A stretch of 64,000 bases of DNA from positions 1 through 64,000 of the forward strand of contig NZ_JANHKS010000027.1 in assembly GCF_028682175.1 (NCBI RefSeq), written 5' to 3'. The notes under the pieces were generated by a model. The model saw nothing but the letters and a program-made list of their open reading frames with translations, was not told where the DNA came from and searched no databases. The stretch comes from Pseudomonas putida (GTDB taxonomy: Bacteria > Pseudomonadota > Gammaproteobacteria > Pseudomonadales > Pseudomonadaceae). The position numbers were made by a program, and so were the translations under genes. Numbering within the stretch: the stretch's first letter is position 1; every line of letters begins with the position of its first letter. Positions 53,379-62,263 of the stretch are shown here, one piece after another.

Positions 53379-54221
53379 ATGAGCCAGACCGACGTACCCA
53401 CCCAGCCCCTCCTCACATTCCCCGAAGCTGAAAAAAGCCCCCTGAGCATACGCGCCAAGGCGCTGGTGTTTTTCGACCCGCGCTCACGCCGCCTGCGCGA
53501 AGAAATGGAGCAACTGGCGCCGCTGGACCTGCCGGTGCTGATTCGTGGCGAACCGGGCACGGGCAAGGAACTGCTGGCGCGGCACATTCATCGCGGCAGT
53601 GACCGTTCTGGGCTTTTTGTATCGGTCAACTGCGGCTCGATCAGCCCGACTTACGCCGATGCCGAGTTGTTCGGCTACGCCGCAGGCGCCCACAGCGGCT
53701 CGGCCAGCAGCCGGGCGGGCTGGTTTGGTTCGGCCACGGGCGGCACGCTGTACCTGGATGAAATCGCCGATCTGCCGCTGACGATTCAGATCAAGCTGCT
53801 GGCGGCGCTGGAAAATCACGAAGTGACCCGCGTGGGCGCGTCCCAGCCGAGCCCGGTGGACGTACGCCTTGTTGCGGCCACCAGCATCGACCTGAGCCTG
53901 GCCGTGGCCGCCGGGAAGTTTCACGAAAGGTTGTATCGTTACCTGAGCGAGGGGCGGCTGGATCTGCCGGCGCTGCGCGAACAGCCGGGCAACATCCTGC
54001 CGCTGGCCGAGTATTTCCTGGGGATCTACAGCCAGCGCCTGGATTTCGCGATGCCGTTGATCAGTGAAGCCGCCCAGAGTGTGCTCGAAGCGCACTACTG
54101 GCCGGGTAATACCCGGGAGCTTGAGAATGTCATTCACTTTGCGCTGCTGGTCAGCAGCGGGGCGGAGATTCTGCCGGAGCATTTGAATCTTCCGCAGTTC
54201 GGCGGCTTGCACCGTCCGTAG
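53379..54221 (+). CDS. sigma-54 activator-type AAA+ protein without visible DNA-binding domain
   Basis: This 280-residue protein is almost only the AAA+ core of a sigma-54 enhancer-binding protein. Walker A is GEPGTGKE (57-64), Walker B is GGTLYLDEIADLP, and it has FHERLYRYLSEGRLDLPALREQ and WPGNTRELENVIHFAL. The GAFTGA loop that contacts sigma-54 is changed to GAHSGS (103-108). There is no N-terminal sensory domain and no C-terminal Fis-type helix-turn-helix after ILPEHLNLP. It sits among sulfur genes, where SfnR-type sigma-54 regulators occur. Whether it still activates transcription, and through which partner, is uncertain. Confidence 0.85.
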   Translation: MSQTDVPTQPLLTFPEAEKSPLSIRAKALVFFDPRSRRLREEMEQLAPLDLPVLIRGEPGTGKELLARHIHRGSDRSGLFVSVNCGSISPTYADAELFGYAAGAHSGSASSRAGWFGSATGGTLYLDEIADLPLTIQIKLLAALENHEVTRVGASQPSPVDVRLVAATSIDLSLAVAAGKFHERLYRYLSEGRLDLPALREQPGNILPLAEYFLGIYSQRLDFAMPLISEAAQSVLEAHYWPGNTRELENVIHFALLVSSGAEILPEHLNLPQFGGLHRP

Positions 54222-54309
54222 CAGCACGGCTTGCCGGCGGGAGCGGTGTGTCAGCCACACATTTTTCGACTGACACACCGCTCCCGCCGGCAAGCCGTGC
54301 TGCTACGGG
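54215..54309. repeat. REPIN, CGTAGCAGCACGGCTTGCCGGCGGG family
   Basis: Inverted arms at 54216-54241 and 54283-54308, with the inner palindrome GCGGTGTGTCAG/CTGACACACCGC. The left arm overlaps the last codons of the AAA+ gene, so the insertion has shaped its 3' end. Confidence 0.88.
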
Positions 54310-54525
54310 GGGTAGTGGTGTGATCAAAAGTGCGGTTTAGACACATCCCTACTGGCCAAAAGCCTTCTGAGAACTAAAAAGCATATATCCGAGATGAAAA
54401 AGTATTGTCTCGGAATAAAAAATCTCGGTAATGTCCGCCTCAGCCGCCAACCCGACCGGTTCGACTCCGCGGCACTCTCAATAAGGGTTGCCCACAAGGT
54501 GACCGGTTCATCCTAAGGAATTCGC
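54310..54525. promoter_or_regulatory. promoter region of the MetQ-like gene
   Basis: This A+T-rich region contains CCGAGA (54389-54394) inverted against TCTCGG (54408-54413), with a second TCTCGG at 54423-54428. These are candidate regulator sites. No gene is seen. AAGGA precedes the ATG by 8 nt. Confidence 0.4.
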
Positions 54526-55308
54526 ATGAAAAAGACCTTGTTGTTCACCGCACTCGCGGCTGCCCTTTCCATCGGCGCGGCTCAAGCCGGCGAGAAACTG
54601 GTTGTCGGCGCGACGCCGGTTCCCCACGCCGAGATCCTGGAGCTGATCAAGCCTGAGCTGGCCAAGGAAGGCGTGGATCTGGAAATCAAGGTCTTCACCG
54701 ACTACGTACAGCCAAACGTTCAACTGAACGAGAAACGCCTGGACGCCAACTACTTCCAGACCAAGCCTTACCTGGACGGCTTCAACAAGGGCAAGGGTGC
54801 GACCCTGGTCACCGGCGTTGGCGTACACGTTGAACCGTTCGGCGGCTACTCGAAGAAGTACAAGTCCCTGGCTGACCTGCCAGTGGGCGCGACCATCGCC
54901 ATTCCAAACGAAGGCAGCAACGCCGGCCGTGCACTTCTGCTGCTGCAGAAGGCTGACCTGATCAAGCTGAAAAACCCGACCGACGCCCTGGCAACGCCGA
55001 AAGACATCGCCGAGAACCCGAAGAAATTCAAGTTCCGCGAGCTGGAATCGGCTGTACTGCCACGTGTTCTGGATCAGGTCGATCTGGACATGATCAACAC
55101 CAACTACGCGCTGGAAGCCAAGCTGAGCCCGAAAAAAGACGCGCTGATCCTGGAAGGTGCCGACTCGCCATACGTGAACTACCTGGTGACCCGCACCGAC
55201 AACGCCCATGCTGACGCTATCGAGAAGCTGTCCAAGGCGCTGACCAGCCAGCAGGTCAAGGACTTCATCAACAAGAAGTACGACGGCGCGGTATTGCCGG
55301 CGTTCTGA
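54526..55308 (+). CDS. MetQ/NlpA-family substrate-binding protein (orphan)
   Basis: This 260-residue binding protein is of the methionine/NlpA family. The signal peptide MKKTLLFTALAAALSIGAAQA ends in a normal type I site (AQA-G) instead of a lipobox. Family motifs are VGATPVPHAEILELIKPELAKEGVDLEIKVF and YFQTKPYLDGF. It should bind methionine or a related sulfur compound. The usual metN and metI partners are not adjacent, so it must share an importer encoded elsewhere, perhaps to scavenge an organosulfur compound. Confidence 0.88.
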   Translation: MKKTLLFTALAAALSIGAAQAGEKLVVGATPVPHAEILELIKPELAKEGVDLEIKVFTDYVQPNVQLNEKRLDANYFQTKPYLDGFNKGKGATLVTGVGVHVEPFGGYSKKYKSLADLPVGATIAIPNEGSNAGRALLLLQKADLIKLKNPTDALATPKDIAENPKKFKFRELESAVLPRVLDQVDLDMINTNYALEAKLSPKKDALILEGADSPYVNYLVTRTDNAHADAIEKLSKALTSQQVKDFINKKYDGAVLPAF

Positions 55309-55332
55309 TGATGTAACGTTCGCAGACTAATC

Positions 55333-55425
55333 CCGTAGCAGCACGGCTTGCCGGCGGGGGCGGTGTATCAGTCGAATAATGTTTGTCTGACACACCGCTC
55401 CCGCCGGCGAGCCGTGCTGCTACGG
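55333..55425. repeat. REPIN, CGTAGCAGCACGGCTTGCCGGCGGG family
   Basis: Inverted arms at 55333-55359 and 55399-55424, with the inner palindrome GTCTGACACACCGC partly degenerate on the left (GGTGTATCAG). Confidence 0.9.
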
Positions 55426-55436
55426 ACCGGTGGCGA

Positions 55437-55595
55437 TCAGTTCGTAAGATTTCCAACGCCGACGGCCTGTACCCGCGTCGGCGTTTTTGCGTGCGTGCCC
55501 AGGGCACGGCCCAACGCACGCTCAAGGGCAATGAGCAGCTTGACGTTGTCTTCCTGAGCCTTGTCGAGCGCGTTGTCGTTTCCACGTACCGGCAT
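55437..55595 (-). CDS. small hypothetical protein
   Basis: This is a 52-residue protein opening MPVRGNDNALDKAQEDNVKL and continuing as an amphipathic helix (LIALERALGRALGTHAK). It has no transmembrane helix or known motif. The case for a real gene is a good ribosome-binding site: GAGG 9 nt before the ATG on the minus strand. It lies between MetQ-like and TauD-like genes on the opposite strand and next to a REPIN. Function unknown. Confidence 0.5.
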   Translation of the reverse strand: MPVRGNDNALDKAQEDNVKLLIALERALGRALGTHAKTPTRVQAVGVGNLTN

Positions 55596-55778
55596 GATCG
55601 GTCCTCTTTGTGTTATCCCTGACATCGGTGGATCGCAGCTGCTTCGCTGCGAGACCGGGGATAGACACTCATCTTGCTCCCTGGGTTCGCACCCGAAGAT
55701 AAGAATTTGGTAACGCCGTGGTTACCAGGAGATGGCATATCAATAGCGCTAGCACGTTCAGCGCTAACCATATTCCCC

Positions 55779-55798
55779 AACGGTATTTAAATATCGTT
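55779..55798 (+). promoter_or_regulatory. near-perfect 20-bp palindrome upstream of the TauD-like gene
   Basis: AACGGTATTTAAATATCGTT matches its reverse complement in 9 of 10 pairs and lies 59 bp before the start codon. It is a candidate operator or activation site for the dioxygenase/ABC operon. Nearby inverted repeats are GGTAAC/GTTACC (about 55710-55727) and AGCGCT/AGCGCT. Confidence 0.45.
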
Positions 55799-55856
55799 TC
55801 TTATATCTATAAAGTCTCTACTTCAAAGCCAATGCCTTTTTGGAGTCGGAGTACTC

Positions 55857-56753
55857 ATGCCAGCAGCCTCCCAAGCTTCTACGTCCGCACAAGCGCCGGA
55901 TCAGCAGTTCGATGTACGTCCATTCGCCGAGAAGGTGGGTGCCGAGATCGTCGGTCTGGACCTGTCCCGCCCGCTCAATGACGCAGATTTCGCCCGTGTG
56001 CATCGCGCGCACCTGGATCACCACGTCGTGGTCTTCCGCGACCAGCAGATCACCCCGCAACAGCAGATCGATTTCAGCCGCCGCTTTGGCGTGCTGCAGA
56101 TTCACGTGCTCAAGCAGTTTTTGCTCGCCAACCATCCGGAAATCCTGATCGTCTCCAACATCGTCGAGAACGGTCAGCCGGTGGGCCTGGGTGACGCCGG
56201 CAAATACTGGCACTCGGACCTGTCCTACAAGGAACTGCCGAGCCTGGGCTCGATGCTTTACGCCCAGGAGCTGCCAAGCGAAGGGGGCGACACCCTGTTC
56301 GCCGACATGCACCAGGCCTGGGAAACCCTGCCTGAGCACCTGCGCAAAGCCGTCGAAGGCCGCAGTGCCGTGCACAGCTACACCTCGCGCTACCGCGATG
56401 GCCGCAACGCCGAAAACTGGCGCCCGACCCTGAGCGCCGAGCAACTGGCCCAGGTCGCCGTGGTCAGCCACCCGATCGTGCGCACGCACCCTGAGAACGG
56501 CCGCAAGGCGCTGTTCGTCAGCGAAGGCTTCACCACTCATATCGTCGGTATTCCTGAAGACGAAAGCCGCGCAATCCTCGAAGAGATCTACGCCCACAGC
56601 GTGCGTCCGGAAAACGTGCTGCGTCACAAGTGGCAGGAAAACGACATGGTCTTCTGGGACAACCGTTCGCTTATCCACCTGGCGGGCGGCACGCCGGATC
56701 ACCTGCGCCGTCGTCTGCACCGCACCACCATCCAGGGCGATGCTCCGTTCTGA
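55857..56753 (+). CDS. TauD/TfdA-family 2-oxoglutarate-dependent dioxygenase
   Basis: This 298-residue Fe(II)/2-oxoglutarate oxygenase has iron ligands H119 and D121 (KYWHSDLSY) and H274 (WDNRSLIHLA). An Arg-rich 2-oxoglutarate anchor follows near 285 (RRRLHRTTI). TauD relatives hydroxylate carbon next to a sulfonate, releasing sulfite; others act on sulfate esters or phenoxyacetates. The next genes form a sulfonate-type ABC importer, so an organosulfur substrate is likely. The exact compound is unknown. The sequence does not match AtsK closely by eye. Confidence 0.88.
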   Translation: MPAASQASTSAQAPDQQFDVRPFAEKVGAEIVGLDLSRPLNDADFARVHRAHLDHHVVVFRDQQITPQQQIDFSRRFGVLQIHVLKQFLLANHPEILIVSNIVENGQPVGLGDAGKYWHSDLSYKELPSLGSMLYAQELPSEGGDTLFADMHQAWETLPEHLRKAVEGRSAVHSYTSRYRDGRNAENWRPTLSAEQLAQVAVVSHPIVRTHPENGRKALFVSEGFTTHIVGIPEDESRAILEEIYAHSVRPENVLRHKWQENDMVFWDNRSLIHLAGGTPDHLRRRLHRTTIQGDAPF

Positions 56754-56781
56754 TTCATGCACCAATCCGGGAGCCCGCTCC

Positions 56782-57663
<882 letters not shown>

Positions 57664-57675
57664 CACCGCCTCCCC

Positions 57676-57770
57676 CCTGTAGGAGTGAGCTTGCTCGCGA
57701 TAGCGCTGTGTCATTCGACGAATGTGTCACTGACCAACTGCCATCGCGAGCAAGCTCACTCCTACAGGGG
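57676..57770. repeat. REPIN, GTAGGAGTGAGCTTGCTCGCGAT family
   Basis: Inverted arms at 57678-57701 and 57743-57766 lie inside the operon between the ATPase and permease genes. Confidence 0.9.
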
Positions 57771-57799
57771 ATAGGGCTGACTTCAATAGAGATTTCACC

Positions 57800-58666
57800 A
57801 TGAGCCTTTCCCCTCCGATCCGCGAGGAATACGAAATCGCGCTGGAGCCTTTCACCCAGGCTGACCTTGCGCGTGAGATTCCTCTGGCCCAACGCATCTG
57901 GCAACAGGGCTGGGTGCGCAAGACCGTGATCCTGATTGCCCTGGCGGTGATCTGGGAGATCGCGGCGCGCATCCAGGGTAACGACCTGCTGCTGCCCAGC
58001 TTCCTGCAAACCGCCAAGGCCTTTGTCGATGGCGTCGTCACTGGCGAGTTGCTGGCCAAGGTGTGGATTTCCCTGACCGTACTGGTCAAGGGTTACCTGA
58101 TCGGCATCGTGCTGGCGTTCGGCATGACCACCCTAGCCGTCTCGACCCAACTGGGCCGCGACCTGCTGGGCACGCTGACTTCGATGCTCAACCCGCTGCC
58201 GGCCATCGCGCTGTTGCCGCTGTCGCTGTTGTGGTTCGGCCTGGGCGAGAACAGCCTGATTTTCGTACTGGTGCATTCGGTGCTGTGGGCGCTGGCGCTG
58301 AACACCTACGCAGGGTTTCTCGGCGTTTCGGAAACCCAGCGCATGGCCGGTCGCAACTATGGCCTGAAGGGCATTCGCTTCGTCTGGCACATCCTGATTC
58401 CCGCCGCGCTGCCGTCGATCCTGGCCGGCTTGAAGATCGGCTGGGCCTTCGCCTGGCGCACGCTGATCGCCGCCGAGCTGGTGTTTGGCGCCTCTTCGGG
58501 CAAGGGCGGCCTTGGCTGGTACATCTTCCAGAACCGCAACGAGCTGTACACCGACAAGGTATTCGCGGGGCTGGCGGCGGTCATCATCATCGGCCTGCTG
58601 GTGGAAAACCTGTTGTTCAGCAATGTAGAGCGCCTGACCGTGAAGCGTTGGGGCATGCAGCGCTAA
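57800..58666 (+). CDS. sulfonate/taurine-type ABC transporter permease
   Basis: This 288-residue SsuC/TauC-type permease has about six helices (first TVILIALAVIWEIAARI). The coupling loop is AGRNYGLKGIRFVWHILIPAALPSILAGLKIGWAFAWRTLIAAEL. The N-terminal 45 residues are cytoplasmic. It forms the channel for the importer with the neighbouring ATPase and binding protein. Confidence 0.9.
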   Translation: MSLSPPIREEYEIALEPFTQADLAREIPLAQRIWQQGWVRKTVILIALAVIWEIAARIQGNDLLLPSFLQTAKAFVDGVVTGELLAKVWISLTVLVKGYLIGIVLAFGMTTLAVSTQLGRDLLGTLTSMLNPLPAIALLPLSLLWFGLGENSLIFVLVHSVLWALALNTYAGFLGVSETQRMAGRNYGLKGIRFVWHILIPAALPSILAGLKIGWAFAWRTLIAAELVFGASSGKGGLGWYIFQNRNELYTDKVFAGLAAVIIIGLLVENLLFSNVERLTVKRWGMQR

Positions 58667-58672
58667 CTGTTC

Positions 58673-58741
58673 CCGTAGCAGCACGGCTTGCCGGCGGGGA
58701 CGTACTCAAGATCGCTCCCGCCGGCAAGCCGTGCTGCTACG
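58673..58741. repeat. short-spacer REPIN, CGTAGCAGCACGGCTTGCCGGCGGG family
   Basis: Inverted arms at 58674-58699 and 58715-58741 with a spacer of about 15 nt, similar to the short form at 18544-18613. Confidence 0.88.
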
Positions 58742-58784
58742 AAATCTTCATCCACTTCAATGGTTTTTTATTTGTGAGGGCTTC

Positions 58785-59804
58785 ATGGGGAATTCAATCA
58801 AACGCCCGCTGCTGACTGCGCTGGCGGCAACTCTGGGTCTGGTGGGCGTGCTGTCGAGCAGCGGTGCCCAGGCCGAAGGCAAGATCAGCATCGCCCAGCA
58901 ATTCGGTATCGGTTACCTGATTCTCGACGTGGTGCAGCAACAGAAGCTGATCGAGAAGCACGGCAAGGAGCAGGGCATCGACATCAAGGTCGACTGGAAT
59001 AGCATCTCCGGCGCTACCGCGATGAACGAAGCGCTGCTGGCGGGCGCGCTGGATGTGGTATCGGCTGGCGTGCCGCCGATGCTGACCATCTGGGACCGCA
59101 CCAAGGGCAAGCAGAACGTGAAAGCCATCGCCTCGCTGGGCTCGATGCCCAACTACCTGCTCAGCAACAACCCGAACGTAAAGACCCTTAACGACTTCAC
59201 CGACAAGGACCGCATTGCCGTGCCGGCGGCCGGTGTGGGCTTCCAGTCGCGGACCTTGCAGATCGAAACCGCCAAGCTATTCGGTAACGACAACTTCAAG
59301 AAATTCGACAACATTTCCGTCAGCCTGCCGCACCCGGACGCCACTTCGGCGCTGATCGCAGGCGGCTCGGAAATCAGCGCGCACTTCTCAAGCCCGCCGT
59401 TCCAGTACCAGGAACTGGAAAACGACAAGGTGCACAAGGTGCTGAGCTCCTACGACGTGCTGGGCGGCCAGGCGACGTTCAACGTGCTCTACACCACCCA
59501 GAAATTCCACGACGAAAACCCCAAGACCTACAAAGCGTTCTACGACGCGCTGGCTGAGGCCGAGAAGATCATCAAGGCCGACAAGAACGCAGCGGCCAAG
59601 ACCTACATCGAGGTCGAGAAGTCCAAGCTGCCGTTGCCGCTGGTGGAGAAGATCGTCTCCGATCCGGAAATCGACTTCACCGTCGTGCCGCAACGTACCT
59701 TCATCTACGCCGAGAAGCTGCATGAGCTGGGCGTGCTGAAGAACAAGGCCGACAGCTGGAAGGATTTCTTCTTCGAAGAAGCCCACGGCGGCGCGGGTAG
59801 CTGA
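58785..59804 (+). CDS. ABC transporter substrate-binding protein, sulfonate/nitrate/taurine type
   Basis: This 339-residue periplasmic binding protein is of the SsuA/TauA class. It has a signal peptide (about 1-28, ALAATLGLVGVLSSSGAQA-E), then KISIAQQFGIGYLILDVVQQ and GATAMNEALLAGALDVVSAGVPPML. It delivers an alkyl- or aryl-sulfonate or sulfate ester to the importer (ligand class inferred). GAGGG 6 nt upstream supports ATG 58785. It is the last gene of the operon and is followed by a REPIN. Confidence 0.9.
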   Translation: MGNSIKRPLLTALAATLGLVGVLSSSGAQAEGKISIAQQFGIGYLILDVVQQQKLIEKHGKEQGIDIKVDWNSISGATAMNEALLAGALDVVSAGVPPMLTIWDRTKGKQNVKAIASLGSMPNYLLSNNPNVKTLNDFTDKDRIAVPAAGVGFQSRTLQIETAKLFGNDNFKKFDNISVSLPHPDATSALIAGGSEISAHFSSPPFQYQELENDKVHKVLSSYDVLGGQATFNVLYTTQKFHDENPKTYKAFYDALAEAEKIIKADKNAAAKTYIEVEKSKLPLPLVEKIVSDPEIDFTVVPQRTFIYAEKLHELGVLKNKADSWKDFFFEEAHGGAGS

Positions 59805-59812
59805 TCCCCCGT

Positions 59813-59907
59813 CCCCTGTAGGAGTGAGCTTGCTCGCGATTGCGGTATGCCTGACGCTTGAATTCCGTCTGACATAACGCCATCGCGAGCAAGCTCACTC
59901 CTACAGG
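59813..59907. repeat. REPIN, GTAGGAGTGAGCTTGCTCGCGAT family
   Basis: Inverted arms at 59815-59838 and 59882-59905. It is the last REPIN in the window. Confidence 0.9.
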
Positions 59908-60068
59908 TTTTGTGGTGGGCAGTCGTTTCGAGAGCACCTCGCCCTGCGGTTTGGGCAATGCCATGAGCGTTGAAAGGAACCCTGATCTACGCTCAGAGTC
60001 GCATGGTCACGTCGCGCCAGTCTTTCTGGCCACGTTGTGGACAACGGACTCGCCGCAAAGGAGCTTGC

Positions 60069-61196
60069 ATGCCCGCCCAACCTTCGACGCGTGGATTCAG
60101 ACTGCCCATCCTTGGGCTGTGCCTTTGCCTGGCGCTGATGGCCGGGTGTGGCGACAAGAAACCCAGCGAACCGGTGCGCCCGCGCGTTCAGATTCAGGAA
60201 GTCAAAACCGCTGAATTCGCCGCCGCCGTCACCCTGACGGGCGATATCCAGGCCCGGGTGCAGACCCAGCTCTCGTTCCGCGTGGGCGGCAAGATCATTC
60301 AGCGTTCGGTGGATGTCGGCGATCGCATCACCGCCAAGCAAGTGCTGGCCAGGCTCGACCCCAAGGATTTGCAAACCAGCGTCGATTCGGCCGTGGCTGC
60401 CGAAGCCGCCGAGCAGGCGCGGGTCAAACAGACCGCTGCGGCGTTCGTGCGCCAGCAGAAACTCCTGCCCAAGGGTTACACCAGCAAGAGCGAATATGAC
60501 TCCGCCCAGGCGCAACTGCGCAGCAGCCAGAGCGCGCTCAAGGCCGCCCAGGCGCAACTGGCCAACGCCCGCGAGCAACTGGGTTACACCGCGCTGATCG
60601 CCGATGCGCCGGGGATCATCACTGCTCGTCAGGCGGAAGTCGGCCAGGTGGTGCAGGCGACGATGCCGATTTTCAGCCAGGCCCGCGATGGCGAACGTGA
60701 CGCGGTGTTCAACGTCTACGAATCACTGTTCGTTCAGCCGCCCACCGATCAGCCGGTGGAAGTCACGCTGCTCGATAACCCGAAAATCAAGGCCAGCGGC
60801 AAGGTGCGCGAAGTCACCCCGGCGGTGTCCGCGCAGACCGGAACTTTGCAGGTAAAAATCGCCCTCAGTTCGTTGCCCGAAGGCATGGACCTGGGTTCGG
60901 TGGTCAGCGCCGCGCTCACGGTGCCCGCCAGGCAAAGTGTCGAGCTGCCGTGGTCGGCGCTGACCAAGGGCCTGGGCGATCAGCTCGGCCAGCCTGCGGT
61001 GTGGGTGGTCGATGACCAGAACAAGGCCAGCTTGCGTGGCGTCAAGGTGGGGCGTTATCTGACCGGCAAAGTCATCATCGTCGATGGCCTGAAAAACGGC
61101 GAAAAGGTGGTGATCGCGGGTAATCAGCTGCTGCACCCGGACATGCAGGTCGAACTGGCCCAGGTCTACAAACAACCGGTGGGAGCAACGCAATGA
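60069..61196 (+). CDS. triA: RND efflux periplasmic adaptor lipoprotein (TriA-like)
   Basis: This 375-residue membrane-fusion protein has a lipoprotein signal (ALMAGC, Cys about 26). A barrel-sandwich hybrid half (SFRVGGKIIQRSVDVGDRI), a coiled-coil hairpin (about 100-170), the second half (IADAPGIITARQAEVGQVV) and a beta-barrel follow. It bridges the RND pump and an outer-membrane channel. A second adaptor gene follows with a 4-bp overlap, the TriAB arrangement of P. aeruginosa triclosan efflux. AGGAG lies 6 nt before the ATG at 60069. Confidence 0.85.
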   Translation: MPAQPSTRGFRLPILGLCLCLALMAGCGDKKPSEPVRPRVQIQEVKTAEFAAAVTLTGDIQARVQTQLSFRVGGKIIQRSVDVGDRITAKQVLARLDPKDLQTSVDSAVAAEAAEQARVKQTAAAFVRQQKLLPKGYTSKSEYDSAQAQLRSSQSALKAAQAQLANAREQLGYTALIADAPGIITARQAEVGQVVQATMPIFSQARDGERDAVFNVYESLFVQPPTDQPVEVTLLDNPKIKASGKVREVTPAVSAQTGTLQVKIALSSLPEGMDLGSVVSAALTVPARQSVELPWSALTKGLGDQLGQPAVWVVDDQNKASLRGVKVGRYLTGKVIIVDGLKNGEKVVIAGNQLLHPDMQVELAQVYKQPVGATQ

Positions 61197-62263
61197 AGCG
61201 TCTGCCGCTGGTGGTGATGGGTGCGCTTTTGTTGGCGGCCTGTAGCAAGGAAGAGCCTGCGCCGGAGCCGGTTCGCCCGGTGCTGTTCATGGAGGTCAAG
61301 CCTCAGGCCGAAGAGAGCCTGGGTCGCTTCGCCGGCAACATCGCGGCGCGCTATGAAAGCACCCTGGGTTTTCGTGTCTCGGGACGCATCGCGTCGCGCA
61401 GCGTCGATGTGGGCAGCGAGGTGGAAAAAGGCCAGCTGCTGGCCACTCTCGACCCCACGGACTTGCAAAACCAGGTACGCGCCAGCCAGGGCGACCTGGC
61501 CAGGGTGCAGGCGCAGTACATCAATGCCCAGGCCAATGCCCGGCGCCAGCAGGAGCTGTTCGACCGTGGCGTGGGCGCCCAGGCGGCGCTGGACGTCGCG
61601 GTGACCGACCTGAAAACCACCCAGTCGTCCTTCGATCAGGCCAAGGCCTCGGTGCAGCAGGCGCAGGATCAATTGAGCTACAGCGAATTGCGAACCGACC
61701 ACGCCGCCGTCGTGACTCAATGGAAAGCCGAGGCCGGGCAAGTGGTCAGCGCCGGTGAACAGGTGGTGACCCTGGCCCGCCCCGACATCAAGGAAGCGGT
61801 GATCGACCTGCCCGCGCCGCTGGCCGAACAGTTGCCGCAGGATGTGGTGTTCAAGGTCGCCAGTCAGCTTGAGCCGGATATCAACACCACCGCGACCCTT
61901 CGCGAACTGGAACCCCAGGCCGAAAGCTCGACCCGCACCCGTCGTGCACGCCTGACGCTGGCTGACACGCCAACGGCATTCCGGCTGGGCACGGCGATCA
62001 GCGTCACCCTGAGTTCGGCCATCGAGCCGCGCATCGAGTTGCCCGCCAACGTGCTGCAGGAAGCCGACGGCCAGACCCGGATCTGGATCGTCGACATGCA
62101 GAGCCAGACCGTTTCCCCGCACCCGGTAAAAGTCGTCAGCCGTGACGGCAACACCGTGGTGCTGGCCGGTGGAGTCAAGGGCGGCGAGCGCGTGGTCACG
62201 GCCGGGGTGAACAGCCTCAAGCCCGGTCAGAAAGTCAAAGTCGATAAGGACAGCCCACGATGA
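61193..62263 (+). CDS. triB: second RND efflux periplasmic adaptor lipoprotein (TriB-like)
   Basis: This 356-residue adaptor has lipobox LLAAC (Cys about 17) and the same layout as its neighbour: GFRVSGRIASRSVDVGSEVEKGQ, coiled-coil hairpin, and VVTQWKAEAGQVVSAG. Two different adaptors for one pump is the hallmark of TriABC-OpmH, in which TriA and TriB are both needed. It overlaps triA and the RND gene by 4 bp on each side (ATGA). Confidence 0.85.
   Translation: MKRLPLVVMGALLLAACSKEEPAPEPVRPVLFMEVKPQAEESLGRFAGNIAARYESTLGFRVSGRIASRSVDVGSEVEKGQLLATLDPTDLQNQVRASQGDLARVQAQYINAQANARRQQELFDRGVGAQAALDVAVTDLKTTQSSFDQAKASVQQAQDQLSYSELRTDHAAVVTQWKAEAGQVVSAGEQVVTLARPDIKEAVIDLPAPLAEQLPQDVVFKVASQLEPDINTTATLRELEPQAESSTRTRRARLTLADTPTAFRLGTAISVTLSSAIEPRIELPANVLQEADGQTRIWIVDMQSQTVSPHPVKVVSRDGNTVVLAGGVKGGERVVTAGVNSLKPGQKVKVDKDSPR

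Noticed and set aside
54460..54500. GGCACT ... TTGC as a sigma-54 promoter for the MetQ-like gene
   Set aside because: Spacing between GG and GC is not the required 10 bp.
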